Numbered from the stretch's first letter, positions 14,043 to 23,906 are shown. The stretch: DNA of 64,000 nucleotides from Serratia nevei (GCF_024160145.1 NZ_JAMYWQ010000027.1:1-64000); one strand, 5' to 3'. The notes: a model not told the origin generated them from the sequence alone. Program-made: numbers and translations.

Positions 14043-16039
14043 GGCAGCTTGCGGTTGATCACGCAGTTCGGCGACGCGCTCAGCGTGCCGGTGGTGCCGG
14101 AAACCTGGAAGCCCGGCAGCTGACGCATTTCAGCAAAGTGGTTGGCCAATGTCCAGGCATCCATCCCCATCGCATACAGGCGTACCAGCGAGTAGTCGTT
14201 GCGGAAACGCGCGCTGGCCTGCTGCAACAGCTGAGGGTTTGCGCCCGCCAGCAGCGGGATATCGCTGAACTGCAGGCCTTCCATTTCCAGACGGAAGTCC
14301 GGGCCGGCGCCGGCCTGGTAGCTACGCGAGCTGGCGTACATCGCCGGCTTGCCGCGCGAGCTGGTGGCCATGTCGATCATCGGTTTGATCAGCGTCAGCT
14401 GAGACTGGGTGGCGACGATATACACCGCGTCGACGCTGCCGCCGGTTGCGGCGGGCACGTCGCTCGGTGGCGCCGGAATGGTCAGCCCGGCGATGGTCAC
14501 GCTCTGCGGCGCCGGGGCGCTCGATAGCGGCGTGCCGGTCATGCGGATGCCGCCGCTGTTGACCATCTGGCGCAGTTCGCCGGCGGAGCCGATGTCCTGA
14601 CGCAGCACGGTTTGCCCGCCTTGCTTCTGCCATTCCTGGTTAAAGGCCTTGGCGACGCGATCGCCGAAGGCGCCGCGCGGCACCAGCAGCAGCGGTTGAC
14701 GCTTCTGCTGTTCCCAGATGTGGCGGGCGGCGTCGCGCGCTTCATCTTCCGGCGACAGGGCGAAGTAACAGATGTTCAGGTTGTCCTTCGGCGTTTCCGG
14801 CTGGTTGAGCGCCAGCACGTTCAGCGTGGTGGTGCTGGCGGACAGCTGATCGACGTTCTCTTTCAGCAGCGGGCCGACCACCAGGGTGGCGCCATCCTGC
14901 TGCGCCTGGCTCAGCAAGGCGGCCAGCGGCTGGCTGGTGGTGTCGTACACTTTGACCTGCGCGTTGGCGGCCTGCAGCGGCGTTACCGGCGCGCTGGACG
15001 GCGCGGCCGGCTGCGCGGCGGTCACGGCAGGCTGGCTCTCTTGCGCCGAAGGGCTGACCGCGCCGTTGGCGTTGATGTCACCCGCGGCGGCCTGATCGGC
15101 CGGCGCCGTTGGGGCCGGCGCGCTGGCCGGTTGCGCGGCTTGCGGCTGCGGTGCCGGTGCGTAGCCGCCGTTTTTCGCCGCTTCGAATCCTTGCTGGATA
15201 GCGTCGGCGAACACTTTCGCCTGGCCGTTCAACGGCAGCAGCAGGGCAATTTTCGAGGTGGAGGCCTGGGTGAAGTTCAGCACCTGATTCAGGCGAGCGG
15301 GCAGCGTTTTGGCCGCCGGGTTTTTCGGATACCGGTTCTGCCAGTCTTTGATGCCGGCCTTCAGCAGATCGGGATCCTGCTTGTTGTCCTGATAGACGCG
15401 CAGCAGATCCAGCCAACCTTGCAGCACGTTCTCGTCGGCGTTGATCACCAGGCTGTTCATCTCCTGCGGCGACAGCTGCAGCAGCGCCTGCCAGGTCTGG
15501 TCGAGGTTGTCCTGGTGCGGTTTGCCGGTCAGCAACGGCTCCTGAGCGATATAGGCGCGGATCAAGGGCAGCGACGCTTTGCCCTGATTGGCGGCGATCT
15601 GCGCCTGGTAATAGCGCACCTTCTGATTCGGCGACAGCGAACCGCTGTCCAGCTGGCCCAGCGTGCTGCGGGCGCTGACGTAGCTCTTGTTGGCGATCTG
15701 CAGCTCGGCGGTCAGCAGCTGGCGTTCCGTCTGCAGCACGCCGCTGAGGTTTTTCGGCAGCTGGTTCAACTGGTCGCCGGCCTGCGGCAGTTTTCCTTCA
15801 CGCAGCAAGGCGCGAATAGCAAGTAATTGCCAGTCAGCCTTGTTATCATCGCTGCTTTGCTGCAACTGCTGCAGGTAGTAATCGGAGCTGGCGCTCGCTT
15901 CGTCCTGTATATTGGCGGGCGGCGTTTGCGGGGCCTGACTTGGACAGCCTGCCAGGAAAAGGGCGGCCGCGATGACTGCGGTAAGCCGGACAGGCTTGGA
16001 ACGCCCTGCTTTGGTACGAACGAATGTTGAGGAAAGCAT
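14000..16039 (-). CDS. lpoA: Penicillin-binding protein activator LpoA
   Basis: This 679-residue outer-membrane lipoprotein stimulates PBP1A from the outside of the peptidoglycan layer. The ATG at 16039 gives a signal sequence ending in lipobox LFLAGC with Cys32; the frame upstream of it is not needed. An N-terminal helical TPR-like domain covers about residues 45-270 ([20 protein letters not shown]). A low-complexity Pro/Ala/Gln linker covers about residues 288-360. A periplasmic-binding-protein-like C-terminal domain contains the [14 protein letters not shown] motif. It is divergent from rsmI, with 62 bp between, and heads the leftward operon with yraN, diaA and dolP. Confidence 0.97.
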   Translation of the reverse strand: MLSSTFVRTKAGRSKPVRLTAVIAAALFLAGCPSQAPQTPPANIQDEASASSDYYLQQLQQSSDDNKADWQLLAIRALLREGKLPQAGDQLNQLPKNLSGVLQTERQLLTAELQIANKSYVSARSTLGQLDSGSLSPNQKVRYYQAQIAANQGKASLPLIRAYIAQEPLLTGKPHQDNLDQTWQALLQLSPQEMNSLVINADENVLQGWLDLLRVYQDNKQDPDLLKAGIKDWQNRYPKNPAAKTLPARLNQVLNFTQASTSKIALLLPLNGQAKVFADAIQQGFEAAKNGGYAPAPQPQAAQPASAPAPTAPADQAAAGDINANGAVSPSAQESQPAVTAAQPAAPSSAPVTPLQAANAQVKVYDTTSQPLAALLSQAQQDGATLVVGPLLKENVDQLSASTTTLNVLALNQPETPKDNLNICYFALSPEDEARDAARHIWEQQKRQPLLLVPRGAFGDRVAKAFNQEWQKQGGQTVLRQDIGSAGELRQMVNSGGIRMTGTPLSSAPAPQSVTIAGLTIPAPPSDVPAATGGSVDAVYIVATQSQLTLIKPMIDMATSSRGKPAMYASSRSYQAGAGPDFRLEMEGLQFSDIPLLAGANPQLLQQASARFRNDYSLVRLYAMGMDAWTLANHFAEMRQLPGFQVSGTTGTLSASPNCVINRKLPWLQYRQGTVVPVS

Positions 16040-16101
16040 ACTGTATCCAGTGATGTTTTTTTCAAGATGCTCAATATTAAATCGGCAACCCGGATGAAAC
16101 A

Positions 16102-16965
16102 ATGAATCAACACCAACAATCAGTCATTTCTGCATCAACGCTGTATGTGGTGCCCACTCCCATCGGCAATCTGGGCGATATCACCCACCGCGCGTTAGAG
16201 GTACTGAAAAGCGTTGATCTGATCGCGGCGGAAGACACGCGCCATACCGGATTGCTGCTGCAACACTTCGCGATCAACGCGCGTCTGTTCGCGCTGCACG
16301 ATCACAACGAACAGCAAAAGGCCGATCAGCTGCTGGCGAAACTGCAGGAAGGCCAGAGCATCGCGCTGGTGTCTGACGCCGGCACGCCGCTGATCAACGA
16401 TCCCGGTTATCACCTGGTGCGCCGCTGCCGCGAGGCCGGCATTCGCGTGGTGCCGCTGCCGGGCGCCTGCGCCGCCACCACCGCGCTGTGCGCCGCGGGC
16501 GTCGCTTCCGACCGCTTCTGCTACGAAGGCTTCCTGCCGGCGAAAACCAAGGGGCGCAAGGATACGCTGATGGCGCTGGCGGAGGAACCGCGCACGCTGA
16601 TTTTCTACGAATCCACTCACCGCCTGCTGGAAAGCCTGCAGGACATGGTCACCGTCTGGGGCCCGCAGCGCTATGTGGTGCTGGCGCGCGAGCTGACTAA
16701 AACCTGGGAGTCCATCCACGGCGCGCCGGTGGGGGAGCTGCTGGCGTGGGTGCAGGAAGATGAGGTGCGCCGCCGCGGCGAGATGGTGCTGATCGTCGAA
16801 GGCCACAAGGCGCAGGAGGATGCGCTGCCGCTCGAGGCGCTGCGCACGCTGGCGCTGCTGCAAAAAGAGCTGCCGCTGAAAAAGGCGGCGGCGCTGGCGG
16901 CGGAGATCCACGGCGTGAAGAAAAATGCGCTGTATAAGCACGCGCTGGAGCAACAACAGCCGTAA
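16102..16965 (+). CDS. rsmI: 16S rRNA (cytidine1402-2'-O)-methyltransferase
   Basis: This 287-residue protein is one residue longer than E. coli RsmI. The tetrapyrrole-methylase-like SAM fold is evident: [19 protein letters not shown] at residues 14-32, AEDTRHTG near 45, [14 protein letters not shown] near 90 and [12 protein letters not shown] near 168. It methylates the ribose of C1402 in the ribosomal P site together with RsmH. The start ATG at 16102 fits the family N-terminus. The rnpB promoter lies directly downstream of its stop. Confidence 0.97.
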   Translation: MNQHQQSVISASTLYVVPTPIGNLGDITHRALEVLKSVDLIAAEDTRHTGLLLQHFAINARLFALHDHNEQQKADQLLAKLQEGQSIALVSDAGTPLINDPGYHLVRRCREAGIRVVPLPGACAATTALCAAGVASDRFCYEGFLPAKTKGRKDTLMALAEEPRTLIFYESTHRLLESLQDMVTVWGPQRYVVLARELTKTWESIHGAPVGELLAWVQEDEVRRRGEMVLIVEGHKAQEDALPLEALRTLALLQKELPLKKAAALAAEIHGVKKNALYKHALEQQQP

Positions 16966-16970
16966 AGCGG

Positions 16971-16999
16971 TTGACCTGCCGCCGCCGCAACGCTACTAT
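16971..16999 (+). promoter_or_regulatory. rnpB promoter
   Basis: The -35 box TTGACC (16971-16976) and the -10 box TACTAT (16994-16999) are exactly 17 bp apart, and the expected RNase P RNA 5' end lies 8 bp further. The GC-rich discriminator (CCGCGCC) is typical of stringently controlled stable-RNA promoters. Confidence 0.85.
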
Positions 17000-17006
17000 C
17001 CGCGCC

Positions 17007-17384
<378 letters not shown>

Positions 17385-17391
17385 ACAAAAG

Positions 17392-17430
17392 AAAACCCCG
17401 CGCAACGTCAGTTGCGCGGGGTTTTTCGTT
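17392..17430 (+). terminator. rnpB terminator
   Basis: A strong hairpin (AACCCCGCGCAAC / GTTGCGCGGGGTT, four-base loop) is followed by TTTTTCGTTTT. It ends the RNase P transcript and also sits 12 bp from the convergent yhaK stop. Confidence 0.92.
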
Positions 17431-17441
17431 TTCCGGCCGAC

Positions 17442-18143
17442 TTACACCGGCAGATCGATCAGCAGCGCGCGCAGCGGCGTCTCGGCGCGGATCGTCAGGC
17501 GATTCTCCTCGCGCACGAAGGCGCCGTCGCCGCAGATCAGGCGTTGCTCTTCGTGGCGCTCGCCGGTGGCGGCGAGGGTGCCGTGAATCGACTGCAGATA
17601 GGCGCGCGGCCCGTTAATCGTCAGCGTCAGCTGTTCACCCGCTTGCAGGTCGAGATGATGGATCCACACCTGCTGGCGCAGCTGCAGGCTGCCCTGCGCG
17701 CCGTCCGGCGAGGCCAGCAGCAGGTTGCCTGCCGTCGGCAGCGTCAGGCGCTGCACCCGCTCGTTGTTGCGTTCCGGGCAGGCATCCAGCCACAGCTGCA
17801 GGCGGGTCAGCGGCGTGTCGCTGCTGACGTTCTGCTCGCTGTAGCTCAGGCCCGGCTGGGTGGCCAACAGCAGCGCTTCGCCGGCTTTGGCGCGCGCGGT
17901 GTTGCCGTCGCTGTCGCGGTATTCCGCCTCGCCCTGCAGGATCAGGTTCAGGATATCCACGCTGGGATAGGTGCGCGGCTGGAACGACGCGCCCGGCGCC
18001 AGCACCTCCTGATTCAGCACCCGCAGCGACGCGTAGCCCATCAGTTTGGGATCGAAGTAGTGACCAAAGGAAAAGGTGTAGCGAGCCTGCAGCCAACCAA
18101 AGTCAGCTTGCCCGCATTGTTGTGCTGTTCTGCATGTAATCAT
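17442..18143 (-). CDS. yhaK: Pirin-like bicupin YhaK
   Basis: This 233-residue protein has the length of E. coli YhaK if started at the ATG at 18143 (MITCRTAQQCG). The pirin-type bicupin signature is visible: FSFGHYFDPKLMGYASLRVLN near residue 24 and a C-terminal AYLQSIHG second cupin. E. coli YhaK is a cytosolic protein reported to respond to nitrosative stress; no enzyme activity is firmly established. It is divergent from its usual neighbour yhaJ, 107 bp away, which makes it a candidate YhaJ target. Confidence 0.94.
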   Translation of the reverse strand: MITCRTAQQCGQADFGWLQARYTFSFGHYFDPKLMGYASLRVLNQEVLAPGASFQPRTYPSVDILNLILQGEAEYRDSDGNTARAKAGEALLLATQPGLSYSEQNVSSDTPLTRLQLWLDACPERNNERVQRLTLPTAGNLLLASPDGAQGSLQLRQQVWIHHLDLQAGEQLTLTINGPRAYLQSIHGTLAATGERHEEQRLICGDGAFVREENRLTIRAETPLRALLIDLPV

Positions 18144-18250
18144 GGCAATCGGCTCTCTAAATTCATTATCCAAATGGTAAGCATCTGGACGTCGGATTGT
18201 TAGCCAGTTAATCTGGTCGGCATATTCAAATTTCCTGACAGAGGGATGCG

Positions 18251-19147
18251 ATGGCCAGAGATCGGGCGCTCACGCTTGAGGCACTGAGAGTCATGGACGC
18301 GATCGACCGGCGCGGCAGCTTCGCCGCGGCCGCCGACGAATTGGGCCGGGTGCCGTCGGCGCTCAGCTACACCATGCAAAAATTGGAAGAAGAATTGGAC
18401 GTGGTGCTGTTCGACCGTTCGGGCCACCGCACCAAGTTCACCAACGTGGGGCGTATGTTGCTGGAGCGCGGGCGGGTGCTGCTGGAAGCGGCCGACAAGC
18501 TGACCACCGACGCCGAGGCGCTGGCGCGCGGTTGGGAAACCCACCTGACTATCGTCAGCGAAGCGCTGTCGCCGCCGAGCCTGCTGTTCCCGCTGGTCGA
18601 CAAGCTGGCGCTGAAGGCCAACACCCAGGTGTCGATTTTCACCGAGGTGCTGGCGGGCGCCTGGGAGCGGCTGGAACAGGGGCGAGCCGACATCGTGATC
18701 GCACCGGACATGCATTTCCGCGCGTCGTCGGAGATCAACACCCGCAAACTGTACAAGGTGATGAGCGTTTACGTCGCCGCGCCGGATCACCCGATCCACC
18801 TGGAGCCGGAGCCGCTGTCCGAGGTGACCCGCGTGAAGTACCGCGGCATTGCGGTGGCGGATACCGCCCGCGAGCGCCCGGTGTTGACCGTGCAGCTGCT
18901 GGATAAGCAGCAGCGTCTGACGGTGAGCACCATCGAAGACAAGCGTCTGGCGCTGTTGGCCGGGCTGGGGGTGGCGACCATGCCGTATCCGATGGTGGAG
19001 AAAGATATCGAGGCCGGGCGGCTGCGCGTGGTGGGGCCGGAATACAGCCGCGAAGCCGATATCATCATGGCCTGGCGGCGCGACAGCATGGGGGAGGCGA
19101 AAGCCTGGTTCCTGCGCGAAATTCCGCGCCTGTTCGCGCAGCGTTAA
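18251..19147 (+). CDS. yhaJ: LysR-type regulator YhaJ
   Basis: This 298-residue LysR regulator is the same length as E. coli YhaJ. The winged HTH at residues 1-65 (LRVMDAIDRRGSFAAAADELGRVPSALSY) is followed by a linker helix and a substrate-binding domain of the periplasmic-binding type. In E. coli, YhaJ activates yqjF in response to nitroaromatic degradation products and has been linked to virulence regulation. yqjF is only about 1.1 kb away in this window, so the regulatory pair is preserved. A GGGATG ribosome binding site precedes the start. Confidence 0.95.
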   Translation: MARDRALTLEALRVMDAIDRRGSFAAAADELGRVPSALSYTMQKLEEELDVVLFDRSGHRTKFTNVGRMLLERGRVLLEAADKLTTDAEALARGWETHLTIVSEALSPPSLLFPLVDKLALKANTQVSIFTEVLAGAWERLEQGRADIVIAPDMHFRASSEINTRKLYKVMSVYVAAPDHPIHLEPEPLSEVTRVKYRGIAVADTARERPVLTVQLLDKQQRLTVSTIEDKRLALLAGLGVATMPYPMVEKDIEAGRLRVVGPEYSREADIIMAWRRDSMGEAKAWFLREIPRLFAQR

Positions 19148-19164
19148 CGTCGGTTGGATGACAT

Positions 19165-19196
19165 CCCCTTGCCGGGCGGCAAGGGGATTTTTTTTG
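19165..19196 (+). terminator. yhaJ terminator
   Basis: CCCCTTGCC and GGCAAGGGG form a perfect 9-bp stem with a four-base loop, followed by a run of T residues. It lies between the convergent yhaJ and yqjG stops. Confidence 0.92.
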
Positions 19197-19198
19197 CC

Positions 19199-20185
19199 TT
19201 AGCCGAAGCGCCGGTCGCGGCCGTGCGGCTCGTCCAGATCCTGCGCCGGCCCGACGGAAATGATGCCGTACGGGTTGATGGTGGCGTGGCTGCGGTAGTA
19301 GTGGTTGCGAATGTGCGGCAGGCTGACCGTCTCGGCGATGCCCGGCATCTGGTAGATGTCGCGCAGGAAGCCGTACAGGTTGAGGTAGTCGCTGATGCGG
19401 TGTTTGTCGCACTTGAAGTGGGTGACGTACACCGGATCGAAGCGCACCAGCGTGGTCCACAGACGCAGGTCGGCCTCGGTCAGCCGATCGCCGGTCAGGT
19501 AGCGGTGCTGCCCCAGGATTTGTTCCAGGCGCTCCAGCGCGCTAAATACTCCGCTGACCGCTTCGTCATACGCTTCCTGGCTGGTGGCGAAACCGGCTTT
19601 GTACACGCCGTTGTTTACCCGATCGTAAATCCACCCGTTCAGCTCATCGATTTTGCCGCGCAGCTCGGCCGGATAATAATCGCCCGCGCGGGCGCCCACG
19701 CCGTCAAACGCGCTGTTGAACATGCGGATGATATCGGCGGATTCATTGCTGACGATGGTTTGCCGCTGTTTATCCCACAGCACCGGCACGGTCACGCGCC
19801 CGCTGTAGTGCGGATCGGCGCGCAGATAGATCTGGTACAGGAAATCGGCGTGATACAACGGATCGCCGGTGGTTTCAGGAAAATCCTGGCCGAAGGTCCA
19901 GCCGTTTTCCAACATCAGCGGGTGCACCACCGAAACCGGGATGATTTGCTCCAGCCCTTTGAGTTTGCGCATCAGCAGCGTGCGGTGTGCCCAGGGGCAG
20001 GCGAGGGAAACGTACAGGTGATAACGGCCCGCTTCGGCCTGGAAGCCGCCCGCGCCATGTTCGCCCGGCTGACCGTCGGCGGTCACCCAATTGCGAAACT
20101 GAGCGGTTGAACGCTTGAAACGGCCGCCGGTAGATTTCGTGTCATACCAGATGTCTTGCCAAACGCCATCGACGAGTTGTCCCAT
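19199..20185 (-). CDS. yqjG: Glutathionyl-hydroquinone reductase
   Basis: This 328-residue xi-class glutathione transferase uses the start at 20185, which has a strong AAGGAG site. The catalytic Cys63 is present in the ACPWAHRT motif that defines the class, with the Trp before His typical of GS-hydroquinone reductases. The all-alpha C-terminal domain begins near residue 195 (GVFSALERLEQILG). The enzyme reduces glutathionyl-hydroquinones to hydroquinones using GSH. It lies 70 bp upstream of the next gene leftward, after yqjF in the same orientation, as in E. coli. Confidence 0.96.
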   Translation of the reverse strand: MGQLVDGVWQDIWYDTKSTGGRFKRSTAQFRNWVTADGQPGEHGAGGFQAEAGRYHLYVSLACPWAHRTLLMRKLKGLEQIIPVSVVHPLMLENGWTFGQDFPETTGDPLYHADFLYQIYLRADPHYSGRVTVPVLWDKQRQTIVSNESADIIRMFNSAFDGVGARAGDYYPAELRGKIDELNGWIYDRVNNGVYKAGFATSQEAYDEAVSGVFSALERLEQILGQHRYLTGDRLTEADLRLWTTLVRFDPVYVTHFKCDKHRISDYLNLYGFLRDIYQMPGIAETVSLPHIRNHYYRSHATINPYGIISVGPAQDLDEPHGRDRRFG

Positions 20186-20255
20186 GGGAATCTCCTTGGT
20201 GTCCGAGTGAAAAGCGACAGGGCCCGGCATGCCGGGCCCTGAATGACAGTTTAGA

Positions 20256-20651
20256 TTACCATTTCTTGTTCAGAAGACGGTCGATGCTGAAGCCGCCCGG
20301 GCCTGCGACCGCCAGTACGATGAAACCGCCGGCGATGGTCAGGTTTTTCATGAACATCAGCTGGTTTACACCTTCCGCAAAGTCAGTGTGGAACAGCAGT
20401 GCGGTCAGGATGGTGAAACCGGCAGTGAACAGCGCCACGGTGCGGGTCAGGAAACCGAACAGGATCGCCAGACCGCCGCCAAACTCCAGCAGGATGGTCA
20501 GCGGCAGCAAGAAGCCAGGCACGCCCATCGATTGCATGTACTGTTGGGTACCGGCATAGGCGTCACCCATTTTGCCGTAGCCTGCCACGATAAACAGGAT
20601 TGGCATCAGAATACGAGCAACCAGCAAACCTGTATCTTCTAATTTTTTCAT
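20256..20651 (-). CDS. yqjF: DoxX-family membrane protein YqjF
   Basis: This 131-residue inner-membrane protein has about four hydrophobic helices and the DoxX-family features GYGKMGDAYAGTQQYM near residue 25 and LEFGGGLAILFGF near 58. Two adjacent ATG codons exist; the second (20651) has better spacing from the GGAG site and matches the E. coli N-terminus MKKLED. Its promoter is the nitroaromatic-responsive yqjF promoter in E. coli, controlled by YhaJ encoded nearby. The molecular function is not established. Confidence 0.93.
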   Translation of the reverse strand: MKKLEDTGLLVARILMPILFIVAGYGKMGDAYAGTQQYMQSMGVPGFLLPLTILLEFGGGLAILFGFLTRTVALFTAGFTILTALLFHTDFAEGVNQLMFMKNLTIAGGFIVLAVAGPGGFSIDRLLNKKW

Positions 20652-20946
20652 CATCTACTCCAAAGTGTTTTTGTGCGCCTGTTCGGCGGTAGTCATATCA
20701 ACGGGCGGAATAACGGGGCTTCTCACCCGGTTCGGCCCATATCGTATTGATGGAGTGAATGTTAAGCGGGAAGTGCTCAGGTTGTTAGCAAGTAATACTG
20801 TCGTATTTTTTCAAAAAATATGAACGTTTAGCCTGCTAATAAATTGACCGAAGTCAGCAGGTTGCCCGGCCCCTGGCATTTGAAGCGGGGTTTTGCGGTA
20901 AAAACGAGGGCCGAGCAACAGGATGTTTGAAGGAAAAACGCGGGGC

Positions 20947-21234
20947 TTACTTGGCGGAGAAGGTCTTTTTAAACAGACGGATAGCGCTCCAGGCGCCGAA
21001 AGCGCGGCGCGACCAGCGGATCATCTTGCTGGGGTGGCGAATGCCGTACAGCGCCATGACGCTGGAACCGAGCACCAGATAGCGGCGCAGGCCAAACACC
21101 GTCTGCCAGCCGCGGTCGATGCGTTCGGTCTTCTCCAGCCACAGAGACTTGTGTTCGGCCAGATCCACGCGCTGTTGCTGGATCTGGCGAATCAGCCTCT
21201 CTTTTTTCCATGCCAGGTAGCGGCGGCGGCTCAT
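20947..21234 (-). CDS. yqjK: YqjK-like protein
   Basis: This 95-residue basic protein has a charged N-terminal helix (MSRRRYLAWKKERLIRQIQQQR) and one hydrophobic segment near residues 50-65. It corresponds to YqjK of the yqjCDEK group by position and sequence type. The start ATG overlaps the 3' end of yqjE by 4 bp. Function is unknown; the group is induced by osmotic and stationary-phase stress in E. coli. Confidence 0.88.
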   Translation of the reverse strand: MSRRRYLAWKKERLIRQIQQQRVDLAEHKSLWLEKTERIDRGWQTVFGLRRYLVLGSSVMALYGIRHPSKMIRWSRRAFGAWSAIRLFKKTFSAK

Positions 21235-21632
21235 GGCTCGCGCTCCAGTTCGGCGCGGTCGAGTTCCAGCTGCTTGCGCGTGGCGCCCAGCAACGTGGTG
21301 CGGCGGGCCTTGACCAGCGTCCAGATGGTGCCGACCACGGCCAGGAACAGCAGCACGCCGGTGGTGGCGCCCAGCGCCACCAGCCGGTAGACCGGATCGA
21401 TGGCCCAGAAGATCAGGATCAGCAGGCTCATCAAACCGAAGGCGGTGAACAGCAGCGTCATACCGGCCATGATCAGCAGCTGAATGAGGTTGGCTTTCTC
21501 CTCTTCCAGCTCGACCACCGCCAGCCGGACACGGGTTTCCACCATGCCGACCAGGATCGTGATGATGCGCTGACCGATATCCAGGACCCCTTTAGCGGGG
21601 CCCTGCGCGCGCACTTGCGGTTGTTCAGCCAT
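21231..21632 (-). CDS. yqjE: Phage holin-like stress membrane protein YqjE
   Basis: This 133-residue protein belongs to the holin_X_X / PF07332 group. It has an N-terminal amphipathic stretch with VETRVRLAVVELEEEKANL and two hydrophobic helices at about residues 48-75 and 82-105. The start at 21632 is chosen over upstream in-frame codons because it gives the known YqjE N-terminus and lies just 2 bp from the yqjD stop. Function is not established; membrane association is inferred from the helices. It overlaps yqjK by 4 bp. Confidence 0.9.
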   Translation of the reverse strand: MAEQPQVRAQGPAKGVLDIGQRIITILVGMVETRVRLAVVELEEEKANLIQLLIMAGMTLLFTAFGLMSLLILIFWAIDPVYRLVALGATTGVLLFLAVVGTIWTLVKARRTTLLGATRKQLELDRAELEREP

Positions 21633-21634
21633 GA

Positions 21635-21940
21635 TTAGCGACGCGCGAGCAGCACGCCCAGCACGACGCCGACTGCTGCGCCGATACCGATGCCGGTCCA
21701 CGGGTTGTCGCGCACGTAGTCGTCGGCCTGGCCGGCGATCTGTTTGGTTTGCGAAGCCAGCTTGTCACCGGCGTCGCTCAGGCGAGCGCGGGTGTCTTTC
21801 AGCGCGCCTTCCGCTTTCGAACGCAGCTTCTCCAGCTCGGCTTTCGGCTTGTCGGTGGAGGAGTTCAGCACTTCCTCCAGCGTATCGGCTAAGGACTTCA
21901 GTTCAGCGCGTAAGTTTTCTGCATTTGAATCATGTGCCAT
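21635..21940 (-). CDS. yqjD: DUF883 ribosome-associated membrane protein YqjD
   Basis: This 101-residue protein has a charged helical N-terminal two-thirds and a C-terminal membrane helix ending GIGIGAAVGVVLGVLLARR, the DUF883 (ElaB/YqjD/YgaM) signature. E. coli YqjD anchors ribosomes to the inner membrane in stationary phase. It is the first gene of the tight yqjD-yqjE-yqjK row. The DNPWTGIGIGAA motif before the membrane helix is typical of the family. Confidence 0.94.
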   Translation of the reverse strand: MAHDSNAENLRAELKSLADTLEEVLNSSTDKPKAELEKLRSKAEGALKDTRARLSDAGDKLASQTKQIAGQADDYVRDNPWTGIGIGAAVGVVLGVLLARR

Positions 21941-22104
21941 GTGATTATTCCTTAACGTTTATTTCGACAGACTTTTAACATAGCGGATTTTTTCGCCGGA
22001 GCAAAGGGGTGATGACCAGCAGATAACACCAGACATCAATTCCATATGCTTAAGAAATCCCGTGTGATGGGGCTCTCATCGATAAATCCGCTGGTGTAAA
22101 AAAA

Positions 22105-22476
22105 TTATTCCGCCTGGGCGCGTTTCAGCTCAGCCTGCGCTTCCGCCAGCTTTTGCTGCTTCTTGGCGACCTTGTCCAGCTTGCCGGTTTGCTGCGCATC
22201 TTTCAGCTCCTGCCGGCGCTCGTCGACCTTGCGCTGTTTCTCGGCGATATTTTTCTGGCGTTCGGCCTGCAGGCCGGCTTCGGTACAGTGAGTCTGCACT
22301 TCGCTCAGCGCTTTTTTCAGCCCGTCCACACGCTGGGTGTTGCCGTGTTGGGTGGCATAGTCGATTTGCTGTTGGATCTCTTGCGCTTTGGCGGCGCAGC
22401 CGCCCTCAGCGGCCGAAGCGAGCGCCGGCAGCGTGCAGAGTGGCAACAGCAGTAACAGTGAGTGGCGTAATTTCAT
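22105..22476 (-). CDS. yqjC: DUF1090 periplasmic protein YqjC
   Basis: This 123-residue protein has a signal peptide (cleavage near ALASA-AEGG, residue 22) and a mature part that is one long charged alpha helix. Two cysteines (Cys27 and Cys62) are spaced as in DUF1090. The C-terminal half is a Lys/Glu/Gln coiled-coil repeat (KQRKVDERRQELKDAQQ). It is periplasmic, function unknown. It lies 164 bp downstream of yqjD in the same orientation, as in E. coli. Confidence 0.92.
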   Translation of the reverse strand: MKLRHSLLLLLPLCTLPALASAAEGGCAAKAQEIQQQIDYATQHGNTQRVDGLKKALSEVQTHCTEAGLQAERQKNIAEKQRKVDERRQELKDAQQTGKLDKVAKKQQKLAEAQAELKRAQAE

Positions 22477-22696
22477 CTTTCAGTTCCTTTTCATGGGATG
22501 CCTGAACGGGCATCCGCTTTCCTGACTGCCGAAGGCGGCAGCGCGAGAGGAGGGCGTTCGTCGCCGGCTGAAGTTATCCTTCAGCATAGTCATGAAACTG
22601 GCGCGCCCCCAAAGAATCAGCCGTGATTCAGTGCCGGTTGATTGATTATTGAGCTAAGCGATGCGAATGAAAATGAAGATAATGGCAATGAAAGGA

Positions 22697-22718
22697 AACC
22701 CCTTCATCTGAAGGGGGA
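22697..22718 (-). terminator. Possible mzrA terminator
   Basis: CCCCTTC/GAAGGGG is a 7-bp stem with an ATCT loop, directly after the mzrA stop. On the minus strand it is followed by a T-rich but interrupted tract (TTTCCTTT). Moderate support. Confidence 0.5.
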
Positions 22719-23093
22719 TTATCCCAGATTGAGTGGGGAACGCGCAAATTCGCGTACCCAATGCGATGGTACGGGGGATTCGCTCAACGCGATGTGGTAG
22801 CCGGGCGGCAGAATGGTTTGCAGCGCTTCGCGCGCCAGCAACTGCTGCTCCGGTGAATCCAGACGGATGACCAGGCCATCGCCTTCCGGCGTAATGCTTT
22901 TGATGCGGATGCCGCGCTCATCCAGGCGCTGGTAGACGTAAAAACCGTCGGGCAGCGACAGCCCTTGCTGGCCGGCGCGAATGCGCAGCTCGCTCTCGGT
23001 GCGCACCATGCAGGGCACCAACAGCGTCGCCAACGCCAGCAGGGCGAGCGCGATCATCAGGACGTATTGCCAGCGCGGGCGCTTTGCCGTCAC
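22719..23093 (-). CDS. mzrA: Modulator of EnvZ/OmpR regulon MzrA
   Basis: This is a small bitopic inner-membrane protein of 124 residues when started at the GTG at 23093. That GTG overlaps the yqjA stop (GTGA) and is preceded by AAGGGG, so translation is probably coupled. An ATG 15 codons upstream would overlap yqjA by 49 bp and is less likely. One membrane helix is at about residues 10-28. The periplasmic part has the family motif [25 protein letters not shown]. MzrA binds EnvZ and raises OmpR phosphorylation; in E. coli it is co-induced with yqjA by CpxR. Confidence 0.88.
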   Translation of the reverse strand: MTAKRPRWQYVLMIALALLALATLLVPCMVRTESELRIRAGQQGLSLPDGFYVYQRLDERGIRIKSITPEGDGLVIRLDSPEQQLLAREALQTILPPGYHIALSESPVPSHWVREFARSPLNLG

Positions 23094-23770
23094 GCCCCTT
23101 TCCCCGGGTTCTGGCCGCCGGCGCGTTTCTTGCGCCACAGCACGATCAGCGAGCCGACCAGCCCGACCACCAGCAACACCAGTGGCAACATCATCAGGCA
23201 GAACATCAGCTGATCTTCATACTTGCGGAACACCGGGGTTTTCCCCAGCGCGAAGCCCAGCGTCGTCAGGATCAAGACCCACAGCAGGCCGCTCATCCAG
23301 TTGAAGAACTGGAAGCGCGCGTTGCTCAGGCCGGACAGGCCGGCGATGGTCGGCAGCAGGGTGCGCACGAAGGCCAGGAAGCGGCCGACCAGCAGGGCGG
23401 AAAGCCCGTGGCGGTGGAACAGGTTGTGAGCGCGCTGGTGGTAATGGGCGGGCAGATGAGAAAGCCAGCCTTGCACCGTTCGCGTATTGCCGAGCCATCG
23501 GCCCTGGATATAGCTGACCCAGCACCCCAGGCTGGCGGCGACGGTCAGGATAACGATGGTCAATGGGAAGCCCATGGTGCCTTTGGCGATCAGCACGCCG
23601 ACCAGGATCAGCAGGCTGTCGCCCGGCAGGAAAGCGGCCGGCAACAGGCCGTTTTCCAAAAACAGGATCATGAACAGCAGGATGTAGAGGGTCCACACCA
23701 ACGAAGGGTTCGCCAGCGTCTCAAAATCCTGCTGCCACAAGGCATGTATCAGTTCTTTAATGATGTCCAT
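23090..23770 (-). CDS. yqjA: DedA-family membrane protein YqjA
   Basis: This 226-residue DedA protein is close to the length of E. coli YqjA. It has several transmembrane helices. The family motif [20 protein letters not shown] near residue 130 carries the essential arginines, and [17 protein letters not shown] lies near residue 44. YqjA is a proton-dependent osmosensing protein needed for alkaline tolerance, with YghB. DedA proteins are linked to undecaprenyl-phosphate or phosphatidyl lipid transport. It is upstream of and overlapping mzrA. Confidence 0.95.
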   Translation of the reverse strand: MDIIKELIHALWQQDFETLANPSLVWTLYILLFMILFLENGLLPAAFLPGDSLLILVGVLIAKGTMGFPLTIVILTVAASLGCWVSYIQGRWLGNTRTVQGWLSHLPAHYHQRAHNLFHRHGLSALLVGRFLAFVRTLLPTIAGLSGLSNARFQFFNWMSGLLWVLILTTLGFALGKTPVFRKYEDQLMFCLMMLPLVLLVVGLVGSLIVLWRKKRAGGQNPGKGA

Positions 23771-23906
23771 CCGGTGTTCCTAAAACGTCATTGTTTATTT
23801 TTATCTCAGCGGTGGAGCGGGCGTGGGCTGAAAGCGCGCGGCGATCCTCTGTGCTGATAACGATGAAACGGCGTTGCTTTAAGGTTTCTAAGCGGTGCGA
23901 CACCGG

